The notes beneath the pieces were generated by a model. It did not search any database. It saw nothing but the letters and a program-made list of their open reading frames with translations, and had not been told where the DNA came from. Below, piece after piece: positions 24,610 through 36,529 of a stretch of 64,000 bases of DNA. Origin of the DNA: Merluccius polli (Eukaryota; Chordata; Actinopteri; Gadiformes; Merlucciidae); assembly GCA_030340625.1 (NCBI GenBank), contig JAOPHQ010001139.1, positions 318,501 to 382,500 on the forward strand, written 5' to 3'. Position 1 is the first letter of the stretch. Each line of letters starts with the position of its first letter. Both the position numbers and the translations under genes were made by a program.

Positions 24610-25221
24610 ACCCATGCAACACACAAGTACCATTGTACTGTATGTGAGTATTGTTGTGTGATGAGCATGTCAGTTGAGTATGAATGTGTTGAATGTGTGC
24701 GTGTGTGTGCGCGTGAGTCTGATCGTGTGTGTCTGTATCTAGCTATGAATGTCTGCGTGTGTGTGTGTGTGTGTGTCTGCGTATGTGTTGGTGTTGTGTG
24801 TGTGCATGTGTTGTGTGTGCTTCGGCACCTGTAGGTATGTGTTGTGTGTCTGCATATGCATAATATTATGTATGTTGGGTAGGGATGCAACGGTTTTCGA
24901 TATGTTATTGAACCGTTCGGTTTGGCCTGTTCGGTTCGATAGACTCACCTAAACCGCAATATTTCGGTAATACGCGACATTAAACTTTTTATTTAATACA
25001 AGGTTATTGCGCGCGCGTAGCCTGGGAGCGATAGAAAGGAGTGCTTAGGACCCAGGGGATGCGTTTTCTCTGACTGTTCAGCTTGCCTCTCCTCAACCTT
25101 GCAACAACCAATCAGAATTTTACTGAATTTCCCAAGACCCAATAAGCGCGTTGAAATGCAAATGAAGGGGAGCCATGTGAGAAGAAACAAACTTTACCGG
25201 CGGGCGGCTGCATGCATGATC

Positions 25222-25500
25222 ATGGCGAGTGGACGCGAAACAGAGAAAAGGAAATTTGAAGAGGCACCGTCATCTTATAAATCCGCTGTATGGGAACATT
25301 TTGGCTTCAGCGTGGAGTATGACGAACAAGGCAAAAAGACCGTCAGCAAACAAAGCACAGTGTGCAAGCACTGGATTCCGCTACATGATAAATGTTCTCG
25401 ATCATCGCTTCAATATCCCCTCCCGCACGCATTTCAGCAGTAAGATTGTTCCTGAACTGTACGAAGTGTGTGTCAGAATTGTTCACTACTTTTTTGAGGG
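25222..25500 (+). pseudogene. hAT (ZBED-like) transposase remnant
   Basis: From the ATG at 25222 the frame gives MASGRETEKRKFEEAP, then KSAVWEHFGF and STVCKH, the start of a BED zinc finger as in ZBED-type hAT transposases. After VCKH the frame loses its second zinc-binding Cys (Trp instead) and stops at 25443. In the next frame, 25376-25470 encodes FRYMINVLDHRFNIPSR followed by SSKIVPELYE, which resembles a conserved hAT block that normally lies well downstream of the finger. The simplest reading is an internal deletion that joined the two parts out of frame. It cannot make a working transposase. Confidence 0.8.
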
Positions 25501-25509
25501 TGTATAACA

Positions 25510-25731
25510 TAGGGTGACCAGACGTCCCGGTTTTACCGGGACAGTCCCGATTTTGAGTTGCGTGTCCCGAGTCCCGACAAAAGCCTGTCGGGACGCTAAA
25601 GTGTCCCGGTTTCCACCAACCACTATGAAATGTCCCCTGTTGTCAATCGCGCAACCGAAATGTTCCGCCAGCACCCCCCCGCCCCCCCGCAATGTGTCCC
25701 GGTTTTAGGTTCAGGAAATATGGTCACCCTA
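25510..25731. mobile_element. 222-bp hAT MITE nested in another hAT element
   Basis: Ends TAGGGTGACCA and TGGTCACCCTA form an 11-bp perfect inverted repeat. The 8-bp duplication GTATAACA flanks it (25502-25509 and 25732-25739). The interior is GC-rich with TCCCGG/CCGGGA words and no frame. It sits within the element at 24880-26099 and is the younger insertion. A related copy is at 60178-60652. Confidence 0.93.
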
Positions 25732-26114
25732 GTATAACAGTTAAGTATTTTCTTTAAATGTGTGAAGAAGAGTGAGTTTATTGAATAATGTAAATAATTA
25801 CACATTACTTTATGCTGCACTTCACTATGGATAATATTGCCTGTTTATGACAGAAGGCAATGATGGTGTTCTTTTCTTATAATACATTTTTGTGATTCTG
25901 CTTCATCTGTGTCTGGCTATGCATTTAATATTTTCTCTGTAAGTAGAAGCACATTGTTGATTTGAAATAGAAAAGGCAAATATAACCTCCTGTATGCTAG
26001 AGCCAAGATAATATTGATATATTGAAACCGAACCGTTACCGTGGCCCAAAAACCGTGATACAAACCGAACCGTGGCAAAACTGTACCGTTGCATCCCTAA
26101 TGTTGGGTATCTAT

Positions 26115-26839
26115 TAGGGGTGTAACGATACACAAAAATCACGGTTCGATACGTACCTCGGTTTTGAGGTCACGGTTCAGTTCATTTTCGGTACAGTATG
26201 GAAACAAAATGCAAAACCTAAATTTGCTTGTTGTTTATTTGCGTGCTCATAAATAATAAACAACAAATATATTTTGCTTGTAAACCAACACTTTATTATG
26301 TGACATTATACAAAATATGAAAATAAAATAAAATAATAGAATACTATTGCAAAGTTCTGCCTGGTAATAAGTTAAATAAAATGTTCTCAAGTAAACAAAA
26401 TATTATATAAAATCAGCTTTCCAATAATCTGAATGGCTAGGGAGAGGCTGCCTGAATGCCGAGGTCAGCTGTGTTTGCATTAAGGTGGGTTTTTTTCTTG
26501 TTGCGGTGATGTTTACACTCTGGTTTCAGGTTGTTGATGTTCGTTGATCAGTGTTGGCACACTGCCCTCGTTTTATCCACGTTTCTTTGTCCGTCGCAAT
26601 ACTTCACCAGGAAGCCAAAGTGTTCCCACACGGGAGACTTTCGCGACAGGGGAGGATCCTCAAGCTCCGGTTTACCGCTAGCGGTAGCCATGACGACACG
26701 GGATGCACATGTAGTTGCCGGCGGAAAATAAACACACGCAACTTTCGTTCCGTGAACTCACCCGTGCGCAGCCCTGTACCGAACCGAACGTCCCGTACCG
26801 AATCGGTTCGATACATAAACATGTATCGTTACACCCCTA
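26115..26839. mobile_element. Non-autonomous hAT element, 725 bp
   Basis: Inverted repeats TAGGGGTGTAACGATACA and TGTATCGTTACACCCCTA are perfect over 18 bp. The 8-bp duplication GTATCTAT flanks it (26107-26114 and 26840-26847). Its left duplication overlaps by one base the right duplication of the element ending at 26099, so the two insertions are effectively back to back. The interior holds a minus-strand BED-finger fragment. Confidence 0.94.
26548..26691 (-). pseudogene. BED zinc-finger fragment of a hAT transposase
   Basis: Starting at the ATG complementary to 26689-26691, the frame reads MATASGKPELEDPP, then SRKSPVWEHFGF and RAVCQH before a stop at 26548-26550. VWEHFGF and VCxH are the first half of a BED finger. 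The second half of the finger and the catalytic region are missing, so this is the 5' stub of an ancestral transposase gene kept in a deleted element. Confidence 0.75.
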
Positions 26840-26924
26840 GTATCTATGTATGTGGCGTCTCTATCTAGGTGTGTATGTGTCGGGTATGTACAATGTACGT
26901 ACAAGTGAGGAATGGAGTACTGCT

Positions 26925-27060
26925 GGAGGAAGGGGTGGAGGAAGAGATGGAGGAAGATGAAGAGGTGGAGGAAGAGGTGCAGGAAAAGGAAGAGGTGGAG
27001 GTAGATGAGGAGGAAGAGGTGGAGGAGGATGTGGAGGACACATGGGGGGGTGGGGGGTGG
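26925..27060. repeat. GAGGTGGAGGAA-type purine minisatellite
   Basis: Imperfect units around GAGGTGGAGGAAGA. The acidic open frame across it is an artefact of this composition. Confidence 0.8.
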
Positions 27061-27282
27061 GGCGCCACTCTTATCACAGTGTTAGCTGGCGGTGGGGCCT
27101 CCAGGCTGTGGTTCAATCCATTATGCCCACAGCACCCGGGGCCACAGAGGGAGAGATGGCTCTTCATCCATACCCGCCCCCCCCCCACCCCAGGCTACCA
27201 CTCTGTCATCCACTGCTGCCTCGTTTCTGCTTGTTTAGTTCCTTTCTTTACTCTCTGTCTTCACTGCCTTTCTCTCGCCCTA

Positions 27283-27485
27283 CAGCACACACACACACAC
27301 ACACACAAGAAGGAGAGTGCTGGGAGATAAGTACACTAATAAATGATGACTCACTCATGCATGTGCACACACACACACACACACACAAACACACAGATGA
27401 ATGGTTGCACATACACATAGATATACAGACACAGATGGCTGACATATCTCAAAACCCATATCTCTCTCTCTCTCTCTCTCTCTCT
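27283..27485. repeat. CA and CT microsatellites
   Basis: CA 27283-27307 and 27367-27388; CT 27461-27485. Confidence 0.93.
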
Positions 27486-27963
27486 GTCTAACTTGCACAC
27501 ATACACACATATTGACAAACTAACTTTAATCCTGTCCTTTCACCCCACACGCTCACACAAACTAACATGCACATGCACACAGACATACACACACAGATTG
27601 ACAAATTAACTTAACACGCTCAAACACGCACACCCACACAGATTGACTAACTCCCTCCCATCTCTCATCGAAAATAACACGCAACACATTGGCTGTTTGA
27701 TTAGATGCTATCCATACTTTTACTTGCTGAAGTGAAAGTATTCTCTCTCTCTCTCTCTGCCTGTCTTTCTCTCTTGTTTAGTTACTCTTTTTGCTCTAGT
27801 GCTATCTATCTATAACCTCTATATCTTTTTCATGAGGAAGTTGGGTTTGCAAAAAGGGTATTAACATGTTACAAGTCATTGTCAATTTGTGGGTACCACA
27901 CACACAAACGTCCTACTGAGAATGGAGGCTAGTCATACTAAACATTCATATTTTTAAATGCAC

Positions 27964-28410
27964 TAGTGGTTCCCAACTTTTGACTTTATGTGTACCACTA
28001 AATTAATCATCAAGACCTTACACGGACCACCTCATATGCAAACGGTAAAAGATAGATAAATACACATGCAGTGGCTGAGTAAAGAGTGCTAGTGCCCCCT
28101 AATTATTACTGCAAGAAAGGCCATGGCCAGTGGGAAACAGAAAGAAAGAGAAAGTCAGCAATGCTGTTCATGCTCCCAGTTTGTTTATTCAGCAAACAAA
28201 AATGAACACAAAACATCGATGGATAATGAGCGTATGCACAAAGCAACACTATTTTTTAAACAACAAGCCATAATACCATATTTACTGAACAATATTTTGA
28301 ATAGCTATATTATTTTCTCAATTATTGTAAATGTGTCTATTTCAAGAATAATATCCCACGTACCACCTGCAGTACCCTCGCATACCACCAGTGGCACGCG
28401 CATCACAGGT
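27964..28410. mobile_element. Probable hAT (Charlie-like) MITE, right end degraded
   Basis: The left part begins AGTGGTTCCCAACTTTTGAC, a common hAT MITE end. The right part has ACGTACCACCTGCAGTACCC and ATACCACCAGTGGCACGCG, the tandem TACCACC words usually found just before the matching right end. The expected GGGAACCACT end is not preserved, and no clean duplication is seen. Confidence 0.55.
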
Positions 28411-30296
28411 TGCAAAATGTACGATCGTAAACAGAAAAGTGCAAAAAAGGGGGCAGCACTGTTCAGTATTCAACATGTACGTTTCCCTACTTTCCCCCCT
28501 CCCCTACACCTGCTCATTTCATCTTAAACAGGTTTCCCTCATCGCCGGCGTCACTCCCACATTACTCATGTGGAGCACGGCAGCGTCGGTTAAACCTCAT
28601 CAACACTAAGAGCCAAGTAAGAGTTTAAACAGTTCCTCTGAAATGATTCACTGTCACACAAAAGGGGGCCGTGCTAATGACACTTCTGATAGAGAAATTA
28701 GGGAGCAGACAGCGTCTGCCTTTAGTGGAATTAAGGCTCTTAATTGATGGCAGCCAAGACTAGAAAAACAGGGCCACTCGGCGGGAGCGCTGCCAAGAGC
28801 GGTGACTTTGAAAAGTGTGAAGGTGTGTGTGTGAGTGTGTGTGTGTGGTCGAGCATAGGTGGGCTGTCTTTGACGCTCCGTGGGTCGTGGTTATGCATCA
28901 GCGGTCTTGGGCGGTGGGGGGGGGGGGGGGTTAAAAACCTATGATGGATCGTGGGCATCGGAGATTCTCGTTTGGCTAAAAGCTTTCTGTTTGAAATGTC
29001 AAGAAACCGCGGGGACATCGATCACTTGAATGTGTTCTTCGTCGAAGGAGGCAGGGAACATCTTGCTCAACTGGGGATGATTTGTTCGATTTCAGTTTTT
29101 TTAAAGCAACACAAGCACGTGTGATGGAGAGCCATCGCATCGTGTGTCTTGGAGTCGTAGTGGTATCTACGTTTCTGTGTATTACGTTGAAAGGGGAGCT
29201 AGTTTCACCTCACGGTTGAATTAGCCTGTTATGTAATAATATTCTGACTTTGGTCAAAACCAACTGACTCACCGAGGCAAGGCATGTTCACCGATTTCAC
29301 ATTCATTATTTCAGCGATAAGAACACATGAGACTTGAATTACGTATCAGTTGACAGGTTCAATTGTGTCACCTTTATCACCTTACAGCGGTGAAAGTTAC
29401 AGTATAATTTAGTACCTTTTACTGGTTTTTACCCCCCCCCCCCAAACACTGGCTTCCCCCCCCCCCAAGCTCTGGTAATGTGTTAACTCAGTTAGCCTGG
29501 CAAACACACACACTGCCTCCCACACACACACACACACACACAGCTTCTGGAAGGAAAACAAGGTACTGTATTTAAATGATTCCCCTTGAATAAACCCAAT
29601 GACAATTACACCACCTGTGCTTTCTCTAACCAGTGGCTCGCTACGGAGTAAAGTCTCATTAAGATTCAGAGGTGTATCAAGTACCGGAAAACCATACTTT
29701 AGGCAAAGTAGAAATACCTTACTAGGAAAATTACTCTACAATCACCCAGTAGTAGTAGTAGTTAGGGTTAGGGTTAGAGTTAGGGGTGAGATCATTTCTG
29801 TAAACATCTGAAATTATCTGATTTTATCAGTACTTAAGTATCAAAAGTATTTGGCTGATGTTGAATGTAGGCTTAAAAGTGCACAAGCTAGGATCTTTAC
29901 ATGTACAAAGTACAAAGTATTGCTTTAGAGAGAGCAACTCAATCACTTTTCAGATCATGTCCACATAGTTTGTTTTCACAATGAGATACTAAAAAAGTGT
30001 GTCACCCACCACAAGTACAACTTAAAGGCAAAGTCTTAAAGTCAAGAGTTTTAATGTGTTATCAAAACATGCACTTCACACCACCTATGAGACAGGTCCA
30101 TGAAAAAAGAAACAGCTGGCTTGTCAGGAGAGCAATCATGTGTTAAATGTCTCAATGCATTGTGGCATCAATTTTGGCGGGAACAGGTAAAACAATCGAA
30201 CAGTCACTAATGCCCTTGGTCTCTCTCAGTAGCTGCATGAGAAAAAACAATATACAACCATACACTTACAAACTATACAAATATTAACAATACCAA

Positions 30297-30640
30297 TGTC
30301 CCTCCTATGCAGCAGAGCAGGACAGTTCAACACTGCTCACTTATAGCAATTCTCTAATACCTAGTCTCACTCCAAAAGGATGACACCAGGATTAGAGAGC
30401 CAGTTAGGCTCAAATACAGATAATGGAAGTCAAACCATATCCTTATTCAAAAAGATGAACTTGGTAAAAAAAAAAAAGTCCCTCCTATTCAGCAAAACAA
30501 GACAGTTCAATGAATTAAAGCTACAGAACGATCTCCAACTCCAAAAAAGAGGACCTCAGGATCTAGACTGAAGCGCCAGTTCGGCTCAAATGCCTTATCC
30601 CCAGTTAGGGGATACGGAAAACAATGTCCCTCTTCAGAAA
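30297..30640. repeat. Tandem duplication of about 180 bp
   Basis: GTCCCTCCTATGCAGCAGAG at 30297 and GTCCCTCCTATTCAGCAAAA at 30478 begin two similar units, both continuing with ACAGTTCAA and later CCAGTTAGG/CCAGTTCGG CTCAAAT. It lies inside the Tol2-like element. Confidence 0.75.
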
Positions 30641-30684
30641 GGTGAGCTATCTCATCATTCAAATGGTTAAATGCAATTAATTAG

Positions 30685-30960
30685 TCAGAGCTTACTGAAC
30701 CTTGATGTAACTTTCAGTCTCAGAGGTGAAACACATTTTTGTCCAACTTCAACAAACGCTGGTTCTCGAAATTCTTGCAATTCAATCGGGCCCATCCTTG
30801 GAGTGAAAATGAGGCCAGCAGTGCTAAAAAGACGCTCGCTGGCAGAAGACGCCAGTAGGGGAGTGGAGAGCCGTAATGACATCTTCAACAGAGGTGGGAA
30901 GGACTCCATTACATTCATCATTACACGACTATTTCCACCATCGCGACACGCGTTGAACAA
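30685..30960 (-). pseudogene. hAT transposase C-terminal (dimerisation) fragment
   Basis: The frame contains STPLLASSASERLFSTAG, then LIFTPRMG. SSASERxFSxAG is the core of the hAT C-terminal dimerisation domain. Upstream catalytic parts are not recognisable in the rest of the element, and the frame has no credible start, so this is a relic lying antisense to + strand but parallel to cdh7. Confidence 0.8.
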
Positions 30961-32543
30961 GGTGGTTCATTTGAATGGCACACTTCTGAAACAATCTGCG
31001 CATAGACGAGTATCCTCGAGCATCTGGACAAATAATAGCTGCTCATTTTACCCTTCGACGTGCCCCTGTGACAAGGGTTGCGGGCAGCGTCATTTCTGTT
31101 TCATTCATTTACCAATTTGCCATTGCTTGCGTAATGATAACGATGCTTAACTAGCAAACGTTATCACACCAGGAAAGCCCATGGTAACCTATCTAACGTT
31201 AATTAACCAAGGCACTTATTTTGTTCGGCCGTGGCAAACAAATTAGACATTTCATATTGAACACTAACAAATTGAAACACTTATTTTAAATAAGGCCATG
31301 GATGGTCATCATTGTTGGCACTGGCCTCGGCTTCGCCGCTGGCTTCAGCCGTGTCTGCTTCTTATCAAACACCTGTTGCTGGACTGGTTGGCTGAGAGAT
31401 TTGCCAGTTAGCTATTGTACTACACTCAATCACCTGTGGCCTCGTAGACCTGCCTGGGCACGTTAAGGCAAGAAGGCACAGATCTAAAAAAAAGTCCTTG
31501 TACTTTAAGGGTGGCATGCAACATGTAACAGGTAACGATCGTTGTCAATTGAAATGTACATAATAAAAAGTACATAATTTCTTTATAAATGTAACCGAGT
31601 AGAAAGTGAAAGTTGCTAGCATTATTAATACTCAGTTAAGTACAAAGTTGTCCAAAAGATACTTAAGTACAGTAAAGTACACTTACTCAATTACTAAACA
31701 CCACTGTTAAGATTATTGGCAATCACGGTCCCTTGCATGTGTGCTTGACAGACAAACGAGGATAAGTAAGTAGAGATGGAAATGTTGGACCAGAGGGAGT
31801 TGAAGGTGCATTAGGACTGTGATGGTGAGGTCCCAAATTGGGAAGACACGTCGAACATTGTGAAGTGAAAAAGTGTCAAGAGTGTGTTGTATTGCACAGG
31901 TTTTAGACTGCAGTACTTTGCATTATAAGATCATACGTACAATATATTACACATATTATAATATTACAGCAAGTAATATGCATTGCAAGTAAAAATGGGC
32001 TACATTGAAATGTATTAGACTGTAGTAGGCCTACTTTGCACATGTGCAATGCAGTTGTACACGTGAAGGTTATTCAAATCGAATGCCTTTGTCTTTCATA
32101 ATACCTGTAATCATGGTCTCAAGAGAGCATTTCATATCTGTGTGCAAATGTGTGTATGTGTATGTGTGTGAGAGTGTGTGTGGGTATGTGTATATTTGTA
32201 TATGTACCATATGTGAGTATATATGTACATTGTGTTGTGTTAATGTTGTGGACAAGCATCTGTGTGTGTGTGTGTGATGCATATATTGTATATGTGTATA
32301 TCTGTATGTATACCACACGCATATACGTATGTGTTTAGTTGTTAGTGTTGTGCGCATGCATCTGCGCTTGTGATGCATATACCGTTCTATGTGTTTTTAT
32401 GGACATTGTCTTTGTGTTGTGTGTGCACAACACAAACACAAACATAATGTGTATGTGTGTGTGTGTGTCCCTGTGAGCCTGTCTGCCTCTCCGCAATCTG
32501 CGCTACCTGCCTCTCACGTGCTGTGCTGCCTGTCTGCAATGTG

Positions 32544-32565
32544 CCCCCCCCCCCCCCCCCCCCCC
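32544..32565. repeat. Poly-C run (22)
   Basis: Uninterrupted C. Confidence 0.97.
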
Positions 32566-33234
32566 GATTCCCAGACCATGCCTTCTCCCATTGTCTCCCA
32601 TAATCTGGTGTTCTGCAGATGGGATACACAGCCCTCTCCCGCTGGGCCTCCCATGGCTTGTTTCTGCTCTGCCTCACCCACTACACCGACTACAATCACA
32701 CTGTGAGCCCATTAGCCGTTCTGATCCTCTTATCCTATCCTAACCATCCACAGGGCCATCGTCTCACATGGGCCAGACACCCGGGCGCGTGCAGCGGCGG
32801 CAGTGGCGTGTTCACTTTGTAGTCGTGTTGTCTTTGCTTTCCTCCTGTCTTTTTGTCTCTTTGAAGGTTTCTTCTGTCGTTAACTTCTGCTTTATTTATT
32901 TCTGTCTCTAGGTTTAATTCTCTCTATAATTCTTTCTTTCTGCCTGCGTCGCTTCTCCCTATACTTCTTTCTGTCTCTGCTCCCTTTATCGATGCAGTGT
33001 GGAGGCGAGGTGGCAACTTTAGATGGAGATGAAGGAAGTAGACACAAGAGAGATGTGTGAGACAGAGAGACAGAGAGAAAGAGAGGGAGAGAGAGGGGTA
33101 TACATTGTTTAAACACATTTGCTCCACTTTCCCTCTGGGGAAATTCCACCAATCAGAAATAAGACACGTGCGTAGGTGGGTCAGTATTCTCGGAACGCTG
33201 TAAATAACTTATAATGGCTTCAATACACTCTCAT

Positions 33235-33237
<3 letters not shown>

Positions 33238-33328
<91 letters not shown>
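33238..33328. repeat. CT/TA compound microsatellite
   Basis: About 36 CT units then TA units. Same CT-to-TA junction as the array at 46205-46316. Confidence 0.97.
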
Positions 33329-33666
33329 CATCTCTCCATGTCTCACTATCTCTCTTTCTCCCCTCCCTCTCTTGTTGTTGTCTTTCCCTCCCTACTCGCT
33401 ACTCTCTTCAATGTCTCTCCTGCCCGTCTTTGTCCTTGTTCGCATTAGCTATTGAGTAGCGATGCAGAGGATGCCGGCGTGTCGCTTAGCAAATGACACT
33501 GCAGGGGTAGAAGATCCAAAATGTACCCCCAGTCAACACCAGCAGTCATTATGCCGGGGCCCAGGGCCCCTGAAGGGAATACATTACACTGGCTGGCTCA
33601 TTGTTGTTGCTGTGGCAGTAAATAAAACTGGAGCCCAAACAATGGCGGGCGAGCAGGCCCTGTCTC

Positions 33667-33696
33667 TCAGTCAGTCAGTCAGTCAGTCAGTCAGTC
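33667..33696. repeat. AGTC tetranucleotide array
   Basis: Seven AGTC units followed by CT-rich DNA. Confidence 0.93.
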
Positions 33697-34504
33697 TGTT
33701 TCTGTCTCTGTCTCTGTCTCTCTCTCTCCCTTTCTCTCTCTCGCTCTCACTTTCTATGTCTCTGTCTCTGTGTCTCTCTCCCCCTCTCTGGCAAGAGTAT
33801 GCGGCATGTAAACAAATAAATATCCCTAATTTACATCATAATCACGCCTACCCCATATCCTTCTCCAAATCCATTAAGTTCAATGGCAAGGTCGCGACGG
33901 AGAAACACACGCACCCCGCCGTCGCTCCTAGTGGCGGATATACGTGTCAACACGTGGAGGACGGTGCACGACCCAATGAGAAGAGGCCATGTTCGAGTAT
34001 GCGCAAAGTTAAGCAAGCAAAAGGCAAAGGGACACACCAGTGGACACCTTGACAGGCAGACAGACAGACAGACTGGCAGACTGCCACGTGTGACATGGGC
34101 GAATGCAAAGGTATGCTTTCACACTTTCCCACGCATGTGTATAGTACTCATGCACGCACAAACACAAACGTAGAAACGGTGTACTCAGGAGCTGTCAGAG
34201 TTGGCAGAGAATCAATTATTTCCCTGTTTTTGCATATTTTTTTCGAGGATCAAAATATCTCACACCTAGGTGCGTCTCTGCTGCACTTGGGCACGATCTA
34301 AAAATGTACCAGTTTAAAATACGGCTTCACACTTCAGAAAAACAAACAATGCATTTGCATTTCCCGAAAGAGCACTTTAGTCTCTCTCATCAGAAATAAC
34401 CCGAAAGGCAGCCGAACTGAAGCGGAGTAGATTGCTGACACTTTGGTGGCACACAGAAGCAGAGACAACGCCATTAGTTTGGCAGACAGGTGACATGTTT
34501 ACTC

Positions 34505-34604
34505 TGAGATGGATGGATGGTATACAGACAGACAGGCACAGAGACGGGCATACAGACTGACAGAGACACAGACAGGCACACAGGCAGGCAATTCTATACT
34601 ATAG

Positions 34605-34642
<38 letters not shown>

Positions 34643-34930
34643 GTTTTTACGTGTAGAAAAAAGCACATTGTAGGCAGCCAGGCAAGGAGACAGACTGACA
34701 AGAGACACAGACAGGCACACAGACATGCATGCAATTATAAACAATAGCGATATATATATATATGAGTGTTTACGTGTAGAAAAAAAGGCAATTTTAGACA
34801 GCAGTAAATAGGTGTACAGTTTGTACAGACCACCTCCCATTAGCTGCAATTATGCTGCTGCCAGAGTTTTATACCAAAATGACTTCCTATGCATTTTATA
34901 AACTTCAGGTTCAGCGAATTATTTTGGAGT
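34505..34930. repeat. Duplicated block, copy 1, with internal tandem repeat
   Basis: Two units of about 140 bp each carry ACAGACAGGCACACAG, ATAGCGATATATAT and TTACGTGTAGAAAAAA. After them, AGACAGCAGTAAATAGGTGT and CATTAGCTGCAATTATGCTG match the second block at 37130-37360. Confidence 0.8.
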
Positions 34931-35198
34931 ACTGTGTGCGTTTCATTTATTTGTTGAACGTATTGGCTTGTGCGTGTGTATGCACTCTCAATGTTTTGGT
35001 GAAACCTATATTTGTATAACGAAAGCAAAGATATGCATTTGTGTTGAGGCTAGCATCCATGTTGTTTATAATCGCTAAATCTACTTTTCCACAGCACACC
35101 TGAATGCCCTTTAAAGGTGATTCCTGTCCTGTCTCGTGTTTCCCAATATGGTCTTCCTTTTCCGTTTTTATTTTATTCCCCTGACTCAGCCTTTACGC

Positions 35199-35200
<2 letters not shown>

Positions 35201-35232
<32 letters not shown>
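35201..35232. repeat. GT microsatellite
   Basis: Pure GT units. Confidence 0.97.
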
Positions 35233-35233
<1 letters not shown>

Positions 35234-35821
35234 TGCATGCGTGTGTGTGGCAGGGTAGTATGACAATTCATTTGCTTCAGTTTAATGTGGTTCACTGGAC
35301 CCCTCAGAGACATGTGGCTGTGATTAAAGACTATGCAAATAAGCCTTCCCTTGACCTCACTTGATTTATCAAGGAAGGCTTTGATTGGCTGGCAAATAAC
35401 CAATAAGACGTACAGGCAGCGGCGGGACTAGCATATCGGCACAGAGGGGGCGGATCATTCTTCGTGGGCCCCTCATCCTTAAAATGCAGGACTATAAAAT
35501 AGTTGATTTACACAAAGAACATGTATGCATTACACATAATGCCAAACCTATGTAAAATAAAATGTAGAATGAGCAACTTAAAAGTCCTTAAGACACGAAA
35601 AGGTTACAACAGCGCACGACACATTTGATGACTACTGATCCACGAATGGTTCAGCGCTACCGCCTATGGACAGCGAATCTAGATGACTGAACTCATCGCG
35701 CCAAATGCTGTTTTCTTTCAGGTACTGCTCACTACAAAACATGCACAAAGTAGTCCATAGTGCCAGGTAAGGTTAAGTAAAGATATGGTGAAACCCAGAG
35801 CAGAAGCAGGGCGATGCTTAG

Positions 35822-35825
<4 letters not shown>

Positions 35826-35855
<30 letters not shown>
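35826..35855. repeat. CT microsatellite
   Basis: Pure CT units. Confidence 0.97.
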
Positions 35856-35858
<3 letters not shown>

Positions 35859-36218
35859 CACTCACAACGGCAATGCTATAGATCAAAGGCTAGACACCAG
35901 CTAGACACCTTACCAGTAGTAGCAAAACACACTGCATAAGTGACACACAAAACAAAAAAAAAATCACAATTAGAGTCACACATATTCAAGCGAAGGTGTT
36001 CTGGGCCCAGCCACGTTTCAGAATTAAATAACAGGTGAACAAATGAACAAAGGTTGAGTGTCACTTAGCATTTTCTCTCGCTCTTTCCGTTTTTAGGCAC
36101 CTGATTTATATTTACGGTCCATTTTGATAAAAACTAGTCTAGCTAGCCCATATAAAAAAGTGGAAAAAGTGCCCAATATTGTATTAATGAACTCTAGTTT
36201 TTATTAATAAATTAAAAC

Positions 36219-36221
<3 letters not shown>

Positions 36222-36269
<48 letters not shown>

Positions 36270-36296
36270 TGTATATATATATACAGTATATAATGC
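36222..36296. repeat. TA microsatellite with CTGTATATATATATACAG hairpin
   Basis: TA 36222-36269, then a self-complementary CTGTA...TACAG segment. Confidence 0.95.
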
Positions 36297-36529
36297 TGTT
36301 GGTGCCCATCAGCAAGGAACTGGCAGAGCTGTATTTAATGGCAGCACCAACAGCGGCTACGGTCAAAAGAGAAATTAAACAAAATATTCTTTTACACAAA
36401 TGTTTTTTCACACCCATCATGTCATGTTAAATACACAAACAATATGTGATTTGATCATCGATCATTGATCAGGCGACCGTAGTTGTAAGGCGGGGTTTGT
36501 TTCCCGGGGGGGGGTTAAAGATACTGACC

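Larger units (their letters stand above)
24880..26099. mobile_element. hAT element, internally deleted, with BED-finger remnant
   Basis: Terminal inverted repeats TAGGGATGCAACGGT and ACCGTTGCATCCCTA are flanked by a perfect 8-bp duplication, ATGTTGGG (24872-24879 and 26100-26107). Subterminal sequence repeats GAACCGTT/CCGAACCG. The interior carries a broken plus-strand transposase (25222-25500) and is split by a second insertion at 25510-25731, whose duplicated target lies inside this element. It was therefore present first. Confidence 0.93.
29667..31706. mobile_element. Tol2-like hAT element, 2.0 kb, degenerate
   Basis: The left end begins CAGAGGTGTATCAAGTAC and the right end finishes ACTAAACACCACTG. 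A perfect 8-bp duplication, TTAAGATT, flanks it (29659-29666 and 31707-31714). The right subterminal region is dense in CTTAAGTACAGTAAAGTAC-type words, as in the Tol2 group of fish hAT transposons. Inside are a minus-strand transposase C-terminal fragment (30685-30960), a tandem duplication of about 180 bp (30297-30640) and a short GTTAGG-type array (29760-29788). Confidence 0.9.

Noticed and set aside
26869..27330. Acidic 153-residue frame, plus strand
   Set aside because: Glu-rich run comes from the GGAGGA minisatellite. No other support.
35410..36110. Possible transposon starting at GCGGCGGGACTAGC
   Set aside because: No inverted end or duplication could be matched.
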